Origin: Clostridium_AD frigoriphilum
GTDB taxonomy: Bacteria; Bacillota; Clostridia; Clostridiales; Clostridiaceae
Length of the DNA stretch: 64,000 nt
Assembly: GCF_036541405.1 (NCBI RefSeq)
Contig: NZ_JAZHFS010000005.1
Span: 62,001 to 126,000, forward strand
Reading direction: 5' to 3'
In this document: positions 27,015 through 36,387 of the stretch, one piece after another
Numbering within the stretch: position 1 is the first letter of the stretch
Layout: each line of letters opens with the position of its first letter
Notes under the pieces: model-generated
The model's database searches: none
Seen by the model: the letters and a program-made list of their open reading frames with translations, nothing else
What the model was told of the DNA's origin: nothing
Program-made: the position numbers and the translations under genes

Positions 27015-27042
27015 TGTATCCACTCCTTATTTTTTCATAAGC

Positions 27043-27918
27043 CTATTTGTTTTCAAGTATCTTCTTAGCTAAATCATCTCCTAATTTTATATAATCATTT
27101 TTATCTCCCGATAATTGTTTTTTAACTATTTTTCCATTTACTCTATATACTCCAGTCATATGCATAAGGTCATTATCAAGATAAGCATATGCTCCTATAC
27201 AATCGTGACAATCTCCATTAAGCGTTGCCATAAAACTTCGCTCAGCATCTACACATATTCTAGCATCATAACAATCTAATTTTTTAATCATATTTATTTG
27301 TGGATGATTTTTAACCATTTCTATTCCTAGTGCGCCTTGAGCTATTGCTGGTACTATCTCATCTATGCTAAAATAATTAGTAATTATATTTTCCATGCCT
27401 AGCCTTTTTAGACCTGCCGCTGCCAGTATTATTCCATCTAGATTTTCCTTTTTTATCTTTGCTATTCTAGTCTGTACATTACCCCTTATAGGGACAATTT
27501 CTATATCTGGTCTTAAAATTTTAATTTGTGTACCCCGTCTTATACTGCTGGTACCTATTCTTGCACCCTCATGTAAATCATAGAAGCTGATGTTATCAAA
27601 TGCAACAAATGCATCTCTAACATCTTCCCTCACTGGGATTGCGACTATTTCAAACTCTTTTGGAACATCATATGGAACATCTTTCATGCTATGTACTGCC
27701 ATATCAGCTTTTTGCTCTATCATTGCAAACTCTATTTCCTTTACAAAAAGTCCTTTACCGCCTATTTTATCCAAAGTAACATTTAGAATTTTATCTCCCT
27801 TTGTTTCAATTAGCACCTTCTCTGAATCAATATCGAACTTTTCTTTAATCATAGCCATAATTGTATTTGCTTGAACTTGTGCAAGTTCACTTCTTCTAGT
27901 TCCTATATTAATTTTCAA
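27043..27918 (-). CDS. hemC: Hydroxymethylbilane synthase
   Basis: 291 aa. It polymerises four porphobilinogens. The dipyrromethane cofactor cysteine should be in the NGDCHDCIGAY segment, which has two candidate Cys where many homologues read GGCQVPIG. Also seen: GTRRSELAQVQA, ETKGDKILN and HSMKDVP. The start is a TTG overlapping the upstream stop (TTGA) with GAGGAGGG before it, so translation is coupled to the sirC-like gene. Confidence 0.94.
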   Translation of the reverse strand: MKINIGTRRSELAQVQANTIMAMIKEKFDIDSEKVLIETKGDKILNVTLDKIGGKGLFVKEIEFAMIEQKADMAVHSMKDVPYDVPKEFEIVAIPVREDVRDAFVAFDNISFYDLHEGARIGTSSIRRGTQIKILRPDIEIVPIRGNVQTRIAKIKKENLDGIILAAAGLKRLGMENIITNYFSIDEIVPAIAQGALGIEMVKNHPQINMIKKLDCYDARICVDAERSFMATLNGDCHDCIGAYAYLDNDLMHMTGVYRVNGKIVKKQLSGDKNDYIKLGDDLAKKILENK

Positions 27919-28613
27919 AATCTTGCCCTCCTCAAATCCTTACCTTCCGACATCACCCCTGGGGTAGATACCGATCCAATTTCATAAAACATTTCTAAGA
28001 TAATATTCTGGACATCCTTAGTATAGAAAAAAAAGAAATCCTCACTACATACAAAATTCATGATTTCTTTTTTTTCTGACCGCATCTTAACTATATTTCT
28101 AATACTACAAGTATAATCTATAAAATTCGAATACTCATAAATTTTATCTTCTATAATTTTTGACATAAAAAGTGATGTTTTTGGACTACCACCTTTAGTA
28201 TGTAATGCAAACTTCATATTAGAAGTATCCCTTTGAACTGGTTTAACTACTAACCCCTGCGTGAAATCTTCACAGTTTAAATATAACTTACACTTCTCAT
28301 CACAATAATTTTTTATAGATTCATTTATAATATTATTATTTGTTGCAATAATTACAATATGATTAATATCAACATAAGACTCTTTATACTCATCTTTTAT
28401 TAATTTTATATTAGAAACATCTTTTAACTTATAAAACTTTTTGTTAAATTCCTTTGAAACTACTGTAATATTACAGCCTTCCTTTGAAAACGTTCCACAT
28501 TTTATAAAAGCAGCCTCTCCCCCACCAACAATAAGTATGTTAACCTTACTAGATAAGAGTGAAATCATGGTATAATTTATTGCTGAAAAATCCTGCTTAT
28601 TATATCCACGCAT
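27915..28613 (-). CDS. Precorrin-2 dehydrogenase (siroheme synthase N-terminal-type)
   Basis: 232 aa. The NAD-binding Rossmann motif VNILIVGGGEAAFIKC lies near residue 26-40, followed by KEGCNITVVSKEF and NHIVIIATNN. It should oxidise precorrin-2 to sirohydrochlorin, the branch point to siroheme and, in the anaerobic route, to corrinoids. No dedicated chelatase domain is visible; the C-terminal 80 residues are divergent and Phe-rich. It overlaps hemA by 37 bp and hemC by 4 bp. Confidence 0.85.
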   Translation of the reverse strand: MRGYNKQDFSAINYTMISLLSSKVNILIVGGGEAAFIKCGTFSKEGCNITVVSKEFNKKFYKLKDVSNIKLIKDEYKESYVDINHIVIIATNNNIINESIKNYCDEKCKLYLNCEDFTQGLVVKPVQRDTSNMKFALHTKGGSPKTSLFMSKIIEDKIYEYSNFIDYTCSIRNIVKMRSEKKEIMNFVCSEDFFFFYTKDVQNIILEMFYEIGSVSTPGVMSEGKDLRRARF

Positions 28614-29761
28614 TCCTTAGACCTCCCCTTCAAATGTTCCTCCTTTAAAACCTGTATAGCCTTATTTACAAAGGCGTTTGAAGTGCTCTTTAATAAAATC
28701 TCTGCTAATTTTTCATTATCTTTTGTCTCTTTTTTATGCTTAAAGGTTGCAAGTCTTTCCTTATATATATCCTCACCATTATGTTTTATCATTTTAATAA
28801 AAGGAGACAACTCTTCTATAGTTTTCCACTCTACAAATTCCCTTATGGCTTTATCCACAATATATCTATTATTTTTCATTGAATCCTTACGTATTTTAAA
28901 ATTTGCATCATGAATATCCCTTATCTTATCTATATCATAAACTTCATATAAAGGATTTCCACTTACTATTTCCTCAATGTCCCTTGGCACAGCTAAATCA
29001 AACAATAATAAGTGCTTACTTGGCAACTCATTCAAACGAACCACCGTATGAGGAGCTGTGGTACAAGATATAACACAATCTACCTTTTCATAATTTTTTT
29101 GTATATCATTAAAAGGTATTATTTTCACTCGTGGGTCCTCTATATCAACCTTTTGAGCATCCCTAACCGCAATATATAGTGAATCTATTTTTTCTGCTAG
29201 TATATATTTTGTAGTTAATTGTCCAACCGTACCATAACCTAATATCATAAAATTTTTGTATCCCATATCTATTGCCTTTTTAACTACCATTGATGACGAG
29301 GAAACTGGTATTTCACCTGTTTTAGATTTAGTTCTAAAATTCTTGCCACAAGCAATAGCATTTTCGAAAAGCCTCTGAAATTCCTTTTTAGTCGCCCCAG
29401 AGTCTTTCGCCACTTCATACGCATCCCTAACTTGACCTAGTATTTGGTCTTCCCCAAGTAATAGTGAATCAAATCCACAAACTACCTCCATTAAGTGCTG
29501 TACTGCTTTTTCTTCCTTATAATTAAATACACACTTTATTAAAGTCTCATCCCAATTTAGTACATTAAATATTTTCTTAACAATATCTTCATCTTTTGAC
29601 TTAAAATATATTTCTATCCGATTACAAGTACTTAAAATAACCGCCTCATCGCAAATATTAACAAGAGCCGCAAGGGACCTTTCTTGACGTTTTGGTATAA
29701 TTGAAAGTTTTTCTCTAATTTCTATTTTAACATCATGCTTTACCCCTATAAGTTGTATCAC
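28577..29761 (-). CDS. hemA: Glutamyl-tRNA reductase
   Basis: 394 aa. First enzyme of the C5 route: reduces glutamyl-tRNA to glutamate-1-semialdehyde with NADPH. The catalytic cysteine is in ILSTCNRIEIY near residue 50. The NADPH domain begins at FMILGYGTVGQL. Also present: FDSLLLGEDQILGQV. The start is a GTG with GGAGATG upstream. Placement after cbiB and ahead of sirC/hemC makes tetrapyrrole precursor supply part of the B12-regulated transcript. Confidence 0.95.
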   Translation of the reverse strand: MIQLIGVKHDVKIEIREKLSIIPKRQERSLAALVNICDEAVILSTCNRIEIYFKSKDEDIVKKIFNVLNWDETLIKCVFNYKEEKAVQHLMEVVCGFDSLLLGEDQILGQVRDAYEVAKDSGATKKEFQRLFENAIACGKNFRTKSKTGEIPVSSSSMVVKKAIDMGYKNFMILGYGTVGQLTTKYILAEKIDSLYIAVRDAQKVDIEDPRVKIIPFNDIQKNYEKVDCVISCTTAPHTVVRLNELPSKHLLLFDLAVPRDIEEIVSGNPLYEVYDIDKIRDIHDANFKIRKDSMKNNRYIVDKAIREFVEWKTIEELSPFIKMIKHNGEDIYKERLATFKHKKETKDNEKLAEILLKSTSNAFVNKAIQVLKEEHLKGRSKECVDIISRIFQQ

Positions 29762-29808
29762 TATATCATCTCCAAAAATACTTAACTATTGATAATTCTT
29801 CATATTTA

Positions 29809-30783
29809 TTATTTATATATATTGGCACATATTTCGTATATTACACATATTAATGTTATATAAAACAATGATCCATACATTAATTTTATTGTATCCACAA
29901 TATGTTCCCTACCTAAATCTTTTATTCTATTTCCTATAGTTGGTTTATACATTTTCTCTCCAAAATATACGTTTGTTCCACCTAATTGAACCCTCATAGC
30001 TCCTGCCACTGCACCTTCAGGATAAGCACAATTAGGGCTTTTATGATTTTTTCTATCCCTTATCATGACTTTTATACTATCTAAAATATTTCCCCTAACA
30101 ATTGGAGCTGCAAGACAGATTAAAAATCCAGTTAATCTTGCAGGCACATAATTAAATACATCATCTGTTTTTGCTGGAAAGAATCCAATATACTTATATT
30201 TTTCATTCATATATCCAAGCATTGAGTCCATAGTATTTATACCCTTATACATCATAGCTAGTGGCGCTCCCCCTAGTATTGCATACAATATGGGAGCTAT
30301 AACACCATCCGCCGTATTCTCCGCAATGGTCTCCACATCTGCTCTAACTATTTCATCCACGCTAAGGTCTTTAGTATCTCTTCCTACAATATACGATAAT
30401 TTAACTCTAGCGTCATCAATATCATTTTTAACCAAAGCATCATAAACCTTAATACCCTCCGTGTGGAGGCATCTTGTTGCTATTGTTGTCCAAAGCAAAA
30501 TGATATTAAGAATATTATATACCCAAAAGAACTCTTTGGATATTCTTAAAATTATAAATGGAACTAAAAAACTAGAAAATGCTACTATAACTACAATTAC
30601 TCCTCCAAATATTTTAATTTGCTTATTAGTTTTACATAACTTTCTACCTAATTTATCTAAGACCCTAATAAGTTTGCCTATATAAATCACCGGATGTTTA
30701 AACCAATACGGATCTCCAATTAATAAATCTAACAAAATTGCTGCTATTAAATCCATTATATTCATTTGAAACAACATTTCCAT
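29809..30783 (-). CDS. cbiB: Adenosylcobinamide-phosphate synthase
   Basis: 324 aa integral membrane enzyme with about five hydrophobic segments. It attaches the aminopropanol arm to adenosylcobyric acid. Signature segments: LIGDPYWFKHPVIYIG near the N-terminus, ADVETIAENTADGVIAPI, and NCAYPEGAVAGAMRVQLGG written in two parts. The start at 30783 has GAGGAAT upstream. It lies downstream of cobQ, separated by a 44-bp tandem repeat array that should be transcribed with it. Confidence 0.95.
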   Translation of the reverse strand: MEMLFQMNIMDLIAAILLDLLIGDPYWFKHPVIYIGKLIRVLDKLGRKLCKTNKQIKIFGGVIVVIVAFSSFLVPFIILRISKEFFWVYNILNIILLWTTIATRCLHTEGIKVYDALVKNDIDDARVKLSYIVGRDTKDLSVDEIVRADVETIAENTADGVIAPILYAILGGAPLAMMYKGINTMDSMLGYMNEKYKYIGFFPAKTDDVFNYVPARLTGFLICLAAPIVRGNILDSIKVMIRDRKNHKSPNCAYPEGAVAGAMRVQLGGTNVYFGEKMYKPTIGNRIKDLGREHIVDTIKLMYGSLFYITLICVIYEICANIYK

Positions 30784-30813
30784 TATAATTCCTCACTATC
30801 TTATTTTTCCTAC

Positions 30814-31103
30814 TATTAGTTCTTAACTGTCCCCGCCTTTTAGAAACACTGAATACTAATTAGTTATTAACCGTCCCCACCTTTTAGAAACACTAAACAC
30901 TAATTTGTTGTTAACCGTCCCCACCTTTTAGAAACACTAAACACTAATTAGTTGTTAACCGTCCCCACCTTTTAGAAACACTAAACACTAATTAGTTGTT
31001 AACCGTCCCCGCCTTTTAGAAGAACTAAACACTAATTAGTTGTTAACCGTCCCCGCCTTTTAGAAACACTAAACACTAATTAGTTGTTAACCGTCCCCGC
31101 CTT
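30814..31103. repeat. 44-bp tandem repeat array (about 6.5 copies) between cobQ and cbiB
   Basis: The marker TTAAC(C/T)GTCCCC recurs at 30823, 30867, 30911, 30955, 30999, 31043 and 31087, exactly 44 bp apart. Each unit contains the palindrome ACTAATTAGT, GTTAAC and the G/C block CCGTCCCC(G/A)CCTTTTAG. Copies differ at a few positions, with those nearest cbiB most divergent. There are no unique spacers, so it is not CRISPR. The last unit forms the end of the cobQ reading frame (KAGTVNN then stop). It fills the whole gap of about 290 bp inside the operon. Confidence 0.95.
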
Positions 31104-32624
31104 AAAAGACTTGTCTCTTTTTTCTATCCCTATGATCTTATAAATCATATTCATATCTATATTGTTTCTTACTATATCTGCAAGCTTGTCTATTTCTTTT
31201 TCTCTTAGGCTCTCATAAGTCTTAGATTTTTTAGGTTTTATAGATTTTTTAACTCTTAAGCCATTAATAATAAACTCTCTAAATTCAGTTCCATCAAATA
31301 CCCCATGAATATACGTACCCATAACATTTCCGCCTTCGTTAATTGCTCCATCAAAGGATAAATTGTGGTTACCTTGCACGGAAGTATCGTCACCGTTTCT
31401 ATCATATATTTCAAATAGAGGTTTTGCCTTTTCCCCATAACTACATTTACCCATATGTATTTCATAACCATATGTCTTAACATTACTAGTTTTCATGTTA
31501 ATGCTACGAGCCTTTACTCTTGTAGTTATTTTCTCATCTTCAAATAATGTATCTATATCTAAAAGCTTCATTCCTTCTACTTTATCAAAACTTCCCTCTA
31601 CACCACTTGGGTCACTTAAACTATTACCTAGCATTTGGTATCCTCCACAAATGCCTAATATTGTTCCTTTGCCACTGTATTGTTTTATAGCGTCCATAAG
31701 TCCTGAATCCCTTATGGTAATTAAATCATCAATAGTATTCTTTGTTCCAGGGATTATAAGTAAGTCTGGATTTCCGAGTTCCGCTTTAGTTGTAATAAAT
31801 CTAACTGATACATCTTCCTCTGCCTTCAATGCATCTAAATCTGTAAAATTTGATATATGCGGAAGTTTTATTACTGCAATGTCAATAGGTGCAGTAATTT
31901 TCTTGTTAAATTCTACTGCGCCATCCTCATCTTCAAGGTCTAATCTAAAGTGTGGAACTACCCCTGCGCAAGGAATATGTATAATATCCTCAAGCATTGT
32001 AAGTCCTGGCTTTAAAATTTCTAAATCTCCTCTAAATTTATTTATAATAGTAGCTTTAACTCTTTTTTTCTCATCTGCCTTTAGTAAAAGCATAGTTCCT
32101 GCAAGTGATGCAAACACACCACCTTTATCTATATCTCCAGCAAGTATTACAGGGGCATCTATAAGTTCTGCCATTCCCATATTCACTATATCTCTTTCCC
32201 TTAAATTGATTTCTGCAGGACTACCTGCTCCCTCCATTACTATAATATCAAACTTCTTTTCTAATTCTTCAAACTGTGATTTTAACATATCTTTGAATTT
32301 TAGTTTCATATTATGATACTCCATAGCTGTACTATTTCCATAAACCTTTCCATTAACTATAATTTGACACTTTTTATCCGAGGTAGGTTTTAGAAGTATT
32401 GGATTCATAAATACTTCCGGCTCAAGACCTGCTGCATATGCTTGAAGCACCTGTGCACGTCCCATTTCTTTTCCATCCAATGTAATATAAGAATTTAATG
32501 ACATGTTTTGTGACTTGAAAGGACATACAGAAAACCCATCTTGTTTTAAAATTCTACATAACGCCGTAACTAATATGCTTTTCCCAACAGATGAAGCTGT
32601 TCCTTGAACCATTATTTTAGCCAT
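31080..32624 (-). CDS. cobQ: Cobyric acid synthase
   Basis: 514 aa from the ATG of MAKIMVQGTASSVGKS, which follows AAGGGAG; the frame opens 23 codons earlier without a site. It amidates four side chains of adenosylcobyrinic diamide using glutamine and ATP. The N-terminal P-loop GTASSVGKS and the C-terminal GATase1-like domain (GICGGYQMLG with the catalytic Cys, and THGVF-type YIHGVFDG) are present. The last seven residues, KAGTVNN, are encoded by a unit of the 44-bp repeat array. First gene after a cobalamin riboswitch. Confidence 0.95.
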   Translation of the reverse strand: MAKIMVQGTASSVGKSILVTALCRILKQDGFSVCPFKSQNMSLNSYITLDGKEMGRAQVLQAYAAGLEPEVFMNPILLKPTSDKKCQIIVNGKVYGNSTAMEYHNMKLKFKDMLKSQFEELEKKFDIIVMEGAGSPAEINLRERDIVNMGMAELIDAPVILAGDIDKGGVFASLAGTMLLLKADEKKRVKATIINKFRGDLEILKPGLTMLEDIIHIPCAGVVPHFRLDLEDEDGAVEFNKKITAPIDIAVIKLPHISNFTDLDALKAEEDVSVRFITTKAELGNPDLLIIPGTKNTIDDLITIRDSGLMDAIKQYSGKGTILGICGGYQMLGNSLSDPSGVEGSFDKVEGMKLLDIDTLFEDEKITTRVKARSINMKTSNVKTYGYEIHMGKCSYGEKAKPLFEIYDRNGDDTSVQGNHNLSFDGAINEGGNVMGTYIHGVFDGTEFREFIINGLRVKKSIKPKKSKTYESLREKEIDKLADIVRNNIDMNMIYKIIGIEKRDKSFKAGTVNN

Positions 32625-32675
32625 TACTTTTTCTCCCTTCCCTCTTGTTTGTCTTTGATTCTTATTTCCATTTTT

Positions 32676-32711
32676 AAAAATAAAAAACAGCAAGCTATCA
32701 CACCTGCTGTT
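32676..32711 (-). terminator. Riboswitch-linked terminator upstream of cobQ
   Basis: Minus-strand stem AACAGCAGG ... TTGCTGTT followed by TTTTTTATTTTT, between the B12 box and the cobQ ribosome site. It is the likely expression platform. Confidence 0.8.
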
Positions 32712-32784
32712 ATATGCAATTTTTTATTGCACTAACTTAAAACCTACAAGTTCTTTCCCGCCGAAAGCTTAATATTGCTAATTT

Positions 32785-32935
32785 AGGCAGGTCTCCTGGC
32801 TCTTGATAATCACTCCCCTATTACTTACCTTTTTAATACACTAGGCAATTATAAAGTTTGCTGTCAATTACAGTAGCGGGGGCTGCTGTGGACTTACACC
32901 ACATTCCCTTTTCACCCTATCAATCATCTACTAGT
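32785..32935 (-). ncRNA. Cobalamin riboswitch for the cobQ-hemL operon
   Basis: Minus strand carries the expected blocks in order: GGGTGAAAAGGGAATGTGGTG, AAGTCCACAGCAGCCCCCGC (split here), TACTGTAAT and the B12 box AGCCAGGAGACCTGCC at 32801-32786. With the terminator that follows, this should repress the operon when adenosylcobalamin is bound. Confidence 0.95.
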
Positions 32936-33153
32936 GTAGCTCATCTACTAAAGTAGTTAATCAATAAAAGGCACCTAAAAAATCTATTTAATTTTTACTA
33001 ATATTTCCAACAGAATAGTCACTTTGATTCTGAAATTTATATATTTCTACAAAATAAGTTTATAACATTAGCTTAGTTATGTCAATAAATATGATTGTAA
33101 ACCTTTAACTTTAAAAATCCCATTATTAATCAACAATGTAGACCATTCATTTT

Positions 33154-34008
33154 TTAATCATTGTTGATTATATTCCCATGATTTATTATTTCAAAAAGCT
33201 CTTTTTTATTTCTAGGTATTGCTGCCTCTGAATCTATTTTTCCACTGCTCCTAAGCTGCTCAAAAACTTCAAGGATAAATGGCTTTTCAAGGTAACACTC
33301 ATGAATTAGTTTATCATCCGAAAAAATTTCATAAGGTGTACCTTCCTTAGCTATTTCGCCATCTTTAAGTACTATAATATAATCTGACCACGCATAAGCA
33401 AGCTCCACATCATGAGTTGATAATATAACAGTTATTCCTTTTTTGTTTAAATCATCAAATATTTTCACAATTTGTTTTGAATGCTTAGGGTCAAGACTTG
33501 AAGTAGGCTCATCGAATACTATTATTTCTGGGTTCATAACAAGTATATCTGCAATTGCCACTCTTTTTTTCTGTCCATAACTTAAAAAATGTACTGCTTT
33601 ATCTTTATAATCATACATGCCCACATCCATAAGTGCAGCATCCACCCTACGCCTTACTTCTGTCTCGTTTAGCTTTAAGTTCATAGCACCAAATGAAACT
33701 TCTTGATATACACTTGCAGAAAATAATTGATTCTCAGGGTCCTGAAACACTATACCTATATTTTTTCTTAATTCTAATAATGACTTTTGATTATACTTTA
33801 CTTCATTTCCTTTATATATTACATTACCTTTAGTTGGTTTTAAAATACCATTAAAATTCAAGAAAACAGTTGATTTACCTGAACCATTAACCCCAACAAA
33901 TGATATCTTTTTACCTTTTTCTATTTTTATATTTATATTGTTTAATGCTTTAGTTCCATCTTGATACTTATAACTTAAATTTCTTGTCTCCAATATATAT
34001 TGACTCAT
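33154..34008 (-). CDS. cbiO: Cobalt ECF transporter ATPase
   Basis: 284 aa ABC ATPase with Walker A GVNGSGKST near residue 39-47, Q-loop FQDPENQLFSASV, signature LSYGQKKRVAIA and Walker B IIVFDEPTSSLDP. This is the energy-coupling subunit of a group I ECF importer. It is the last gene of cbiMNQO, 74 bp after cbiQ. Confidence 0.94.
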   Translation of the reverse strand: MSQYILETRNLSYKYQDGTKALNNINIKIEKGKKISFVGVNGSGKSTVFLNFNGILKPTKGNVIYKGNEVKYNQKSLLELRKNIGIVFQDPENQLFSASVYQEVSFGAMNLKLNETEVRRRVDAALMDVGMYDYKDKAVHFLSYGQKKRVAIADILVMNPEIIVFDEPTSSLDPKHSKQIVKIFDDLNKKGITVILSTHDVELAYAWSDYIIVLKDGEIAKEGTPYEIFSDDKLIHECYLEKPFILEVFEQLRSSGKIDSEAAIPRNKKELFEIINHGNIINND

Positions 34009-34082
34009 TATATAATCTCCCTGGGGGCTTAAATTTTACAACCTTGAAATATCTTCAAATGATTTTTTTATAATTAAACTCT

Positions 34083-34865
34083 TTACGAAAATATAATGTT
34101 TTTACTAAAACTTACAATTATTAAAAACACCTCTACTAATATAATTAGGGATATATTTTTGTATGAAGTCACATAATGATTTTCCAATAAATTTATATCT
34201 CCATCATAACATCTTGATTCCATAGCCATATAAATATCTTGTGACCTTTTGTACGCACTTAAAAACAATGAAATAACTAAATTTCCTAATGAATTGAACC
34301 CTCTTCTAAATGTTGAATATCCAAGCCTTGAACTTTGAGATATATAAATCATATTAGCAGTATCTAATAATACAAAAATAAATCTATATATAAGACCCAT
34401 TAATTCAACAAATAATTTAGGTACTTTAAGTTTTCTAAGCACTGATAAAACTTCAAAAACTGGCGTTGTTAGTGTTAAAAAATATAAACAAGAAACTGCT
34501 GCTAGTGACTTAAAAAATAATCTTGCTGCAGTTATTAGGCTATCATAAGTACATCCTAATGTAACATTAAAAATACTAAAACTAAATATTAAGCCTTTAC
34601 TACTTGTTGCTACATTTATTGCTATTGTTATAACACCCATTATCAAAAAAACTAATGGTATGGACATTAACTCAATATAATTTTTTAATGGTAATTTTCC
34701 CTTAAAAACCGTTATAAAACTCATAAGTAATAATATTATTATAGAGTCAGCTATGTTATTAAGTGATATACATACAATTATCGTAGCCATTGAAAAAATA
34801 AATTTTTCCATAGGATTAACATTTTTAAGTTTCGAAATATATGCTAACTTGTCTATAGAAATCAA
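34083..34865 (-). CDS. cbiQ: Cobalt ECF transporter transmembrane subunit
   Basis: 260 aa T-component with about five to six hydrophobic helices and the Ala-Arg coupling region SRLGYSTFRRGFNSLGNL (SR and SxR-type segments) plus AMESRCYDGD, which contact the ATPase. The ATG overlaps the cbiN stop by 4 bp, so the two are coupled. Confidence 0.93.
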   Translation of the reverse strand: MISIDKLAYISKLKNVNPMEKFIFSMATIIVCISLNNIADSIIILLLMSFITVFKGKLPLKNYIELMSIPLVFLIMGVITIAINVATSSKGLIFSFSIFNVTLGCTYDSLITAARLFFKSLAAVSCLYFLTLTTPVFEVLSVLRKLKVPKLFVELMGLIYRFIFVLLDTANMIYISQSSRLGYSTFRRGFNSLGNLVISLFLSAYKRSQDIYMAMESRCYDGDINLLENHYVTSYKNISLIILVEVFLIIVSFSKNIIFS

Positions 34866-35215
34866 TTTTTCTCACCTTCAATTGTTTTCTCTTTCACTTC
34901 TATCTCTGCCCTTGCTTTTGCTTTTCCTTTTGCATACCCAAAGAAAAAACATACAACTCCAGATCCGATAGCTGCCTGTAGTGAAAATATAAGACTCTCT
35001 ATTTCAGCGCTTGGCGGTGTCCAGATTGATGAGAACCAAGGTTTATAATTTGCAGCAATTTTTGTTATCTCATTTTTGGCCAAATCATCTGAACCAGTGA
35101 AAGCCGCATGTTTTAGAAATAATAGGGGAATAACAGCAATAGCAACAACAAGTACAGCAAGTATCAAATTTTTTTTAAGCATACTATTATTCTTACTTTT
35201 TTTATCGATACTCAT
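34862..35215 (-). CDS. cbiN: Cobalt transport accessory subunit
   Basis: 117 aa with two membrane helices (about residues 15-35 and 80-98) joined by an extracytoplasmic loop that contains FTGSDDLAKNEI and the YKPWFSSIWTPPSAEIESL block typical of CbiN. It assists metal loading of CbiM. It sits 5 bp after cbiM and overlaps cbiQ. Confidence 0.93.
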   Translation of the reverse strand: MSIDKKSKNNSMLKKNLILAVLVVAIAVIPLLFLKHAAFTGSDDLAKNEITKIAANYKPWFSSIWTPPSAEIESLIFSLQAAIGSGVVCFFFGYAKGKAKARAEIEVKEKTIEGEKN

Positions 35216-35220
35216 CTTTA

Positions 35221-35961
35221 CTATTCCTCCTCTGATAAAACATTTAATTCTTTAAGTTCTTCCTTATTATATTTAGTTAAAAGATTAAATACTATAACTG
35301 TTAATATCCCTTCACTTATTGCAAGCGGAAGTTGTGTTACTGCAAATATACTCATAAATTTTATAAGCGATGCCACAAACCCTCCTATTTCATCTGGAAA
35401 TGCCACTGCAAGTTGAAAAGAAGTTGTAACATATGTCATTAAATCACCAAGCATTGCGGCAGAAAATATAGATATTGATGTTGAAACATTTAATTTCTTT
35501 AAAAGTTTGTATACGCCGTAAGATACTATTGGTCCAACTACAGCCATAGAAAAAGTATTAGCTCCAAGAGTTGTGAGTCCTCCATGTGCAAGGAGTAAGG
35601 CTTGAAAAATCAAAACTATTAAGCCAAGTACACTCATTACTGTAGGTCCAAATAAAATTGCACCAAGGCCAACCCCTGTTGGATGCGAACAACTTCCTGT
35701 AACTGATGGTATTTTAAGTGCTGATAGAACAAATGCAAATGCTCCTACCATTGCAATTAACATCTTAAGTTTTGGATCTATCCTTATTTTTTCCTTTATA
35801 GAAAAGTAACCAACAACAATAAACGGTATACATATTGCACCCCAAGTTATACACCATTTCGGCGGTAAAAATCCTTCCATTATGTGCATTGCGAATACAT
35901 TCCTCGGTATAAACAGCAACATCATTAAAACTCCGAGTGTAACTTGGTATTTCTTTAACAT
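35221..35961 (-). CDS. cbiM: Cobalt ECF transporter substrate-binding membrane subunit
   Basis: 246 aa from the ATG of MLKKYQVTLG (GGGGGGC upstream). An N-terminal signal-like helix ends in FAMHIMEGFLPPKWC; after cleavage the Met-His pair would form the N-terminal metal site known in CbiM. Several helices follow, with the His in SVTGSCSHPTGVGLGAILFG, written here in part. The gene is controlled by a cobalamin riboswitch, which supports cobalt over nickel. Confidence 0.95.
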   Translation of the reverse strand: MLKKYQVTLGVLMMLLFIPRNVFAMHIMEGFLPPKWCITWGAICIPFIVVGYFSIKEKIRIDPKLKMLIAMVGAFAFVLSALKIPSVTGSCSHPTGVGLGAILFGPTVMSVLGLIVLIFQALLLAHGGLTTLGANTFSMAVVGPIVSYGVYKLLKKLNVSTSISIFSAAMLGDLMTYVTTSFQLAVAFPDEIGGFVASLIKFMSIFAVTQLPLAISEGILTVIVFNLLTKYNKEELKELNVLSEEE

Positions 35962-36017
35962 AAAAGCGCCCCCCATATTATTTTATCTGATTTATTTTTT
36001 CTTGTAATTTTTTCAAA

Positions 36018-36051
36018 ATAAAAAAAGCCCTTTAACTGGAGCGTTAAAAGG
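36018..36051 (-). terminator. Riboswitch-linked terminator upstream of cbiM
   Basis: Minus-strand stem CCTTTTAAC/GTTAAAGG with loop GCTCCA, followed by GCTTTTTTT. It lies between the second B12 box and the cbiM start. Confidence 0.85.
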
Positions 36052-36145
36052 AAACGATTTAAAATTATGTTTAACCATATAAATCAGCAAACAAATTTCT
36101 ATTACAAAGCCCTCCCTATCACTCGTAGAGTTTATGGTGCAAAAC

Positions 36146-36300
36146 ATAGGCAGATATTCTGACTCAAGAATCATTATTTAAGTACGCCTTCCCCGTTTCC
36201 GAGTGACATATTGTACTTAAATTCATCTATTACAGCTACGAGATAGTTCAGGATTTTAACCTGATTCCCTTTTAATTAATCAATTTTAATTAAACCTATA
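36146..36300 (-). ncRNA. Cobalamin riboswitch for cbiMNQO
   Basis: Minus strand reads AAAAGGGAATCAGGTTAAAA, TCCTGAACTATCTCGTAGC, TGTAAT, a peripheral stem with CACTCGGAAACGGGGAAGGCG broken over two arms, and the B12 box GAGTCAGAATATCTGCCTA at about 36165-36147. The sequence is quite different from the riboswitch at 32785, so the two are not a recent duplication. Confidence 0.93.
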
Positions 36301-36349
36301 TTTTATTATTTAATTTTAATAACAATTTAATATGAATACTTACAATACA

Positions 36350-36378
36350 ATAATATCATTATTAATACAAGAAATCAA
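36350..36378 (-). promoter_or_regulatory. Sigma-A promoter for the cbiM riboswitch transcript
   Basis: Minus strand TTGATT (36378-36373), 17-nt spacer, TATTAT (36355-36350). Transcription would begin about 45 nt before the aptamer core. Confidence 0.6.
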
Positions 36379-36387
36379 CTACGTAAA

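Noticed and set aside
30814..31103. Possible CRISPR array
   Set aside because: The 44-bp units abut directly with no unique spacers and no cas gene is in the window.
31495..32316. 273-codon open frame on the plus strand antisense to cobQ
   Set aside because: No ribosome site, Ser/Ile/Pro-rich mirror composition, and it lies fully within the conserved cobQ gene.
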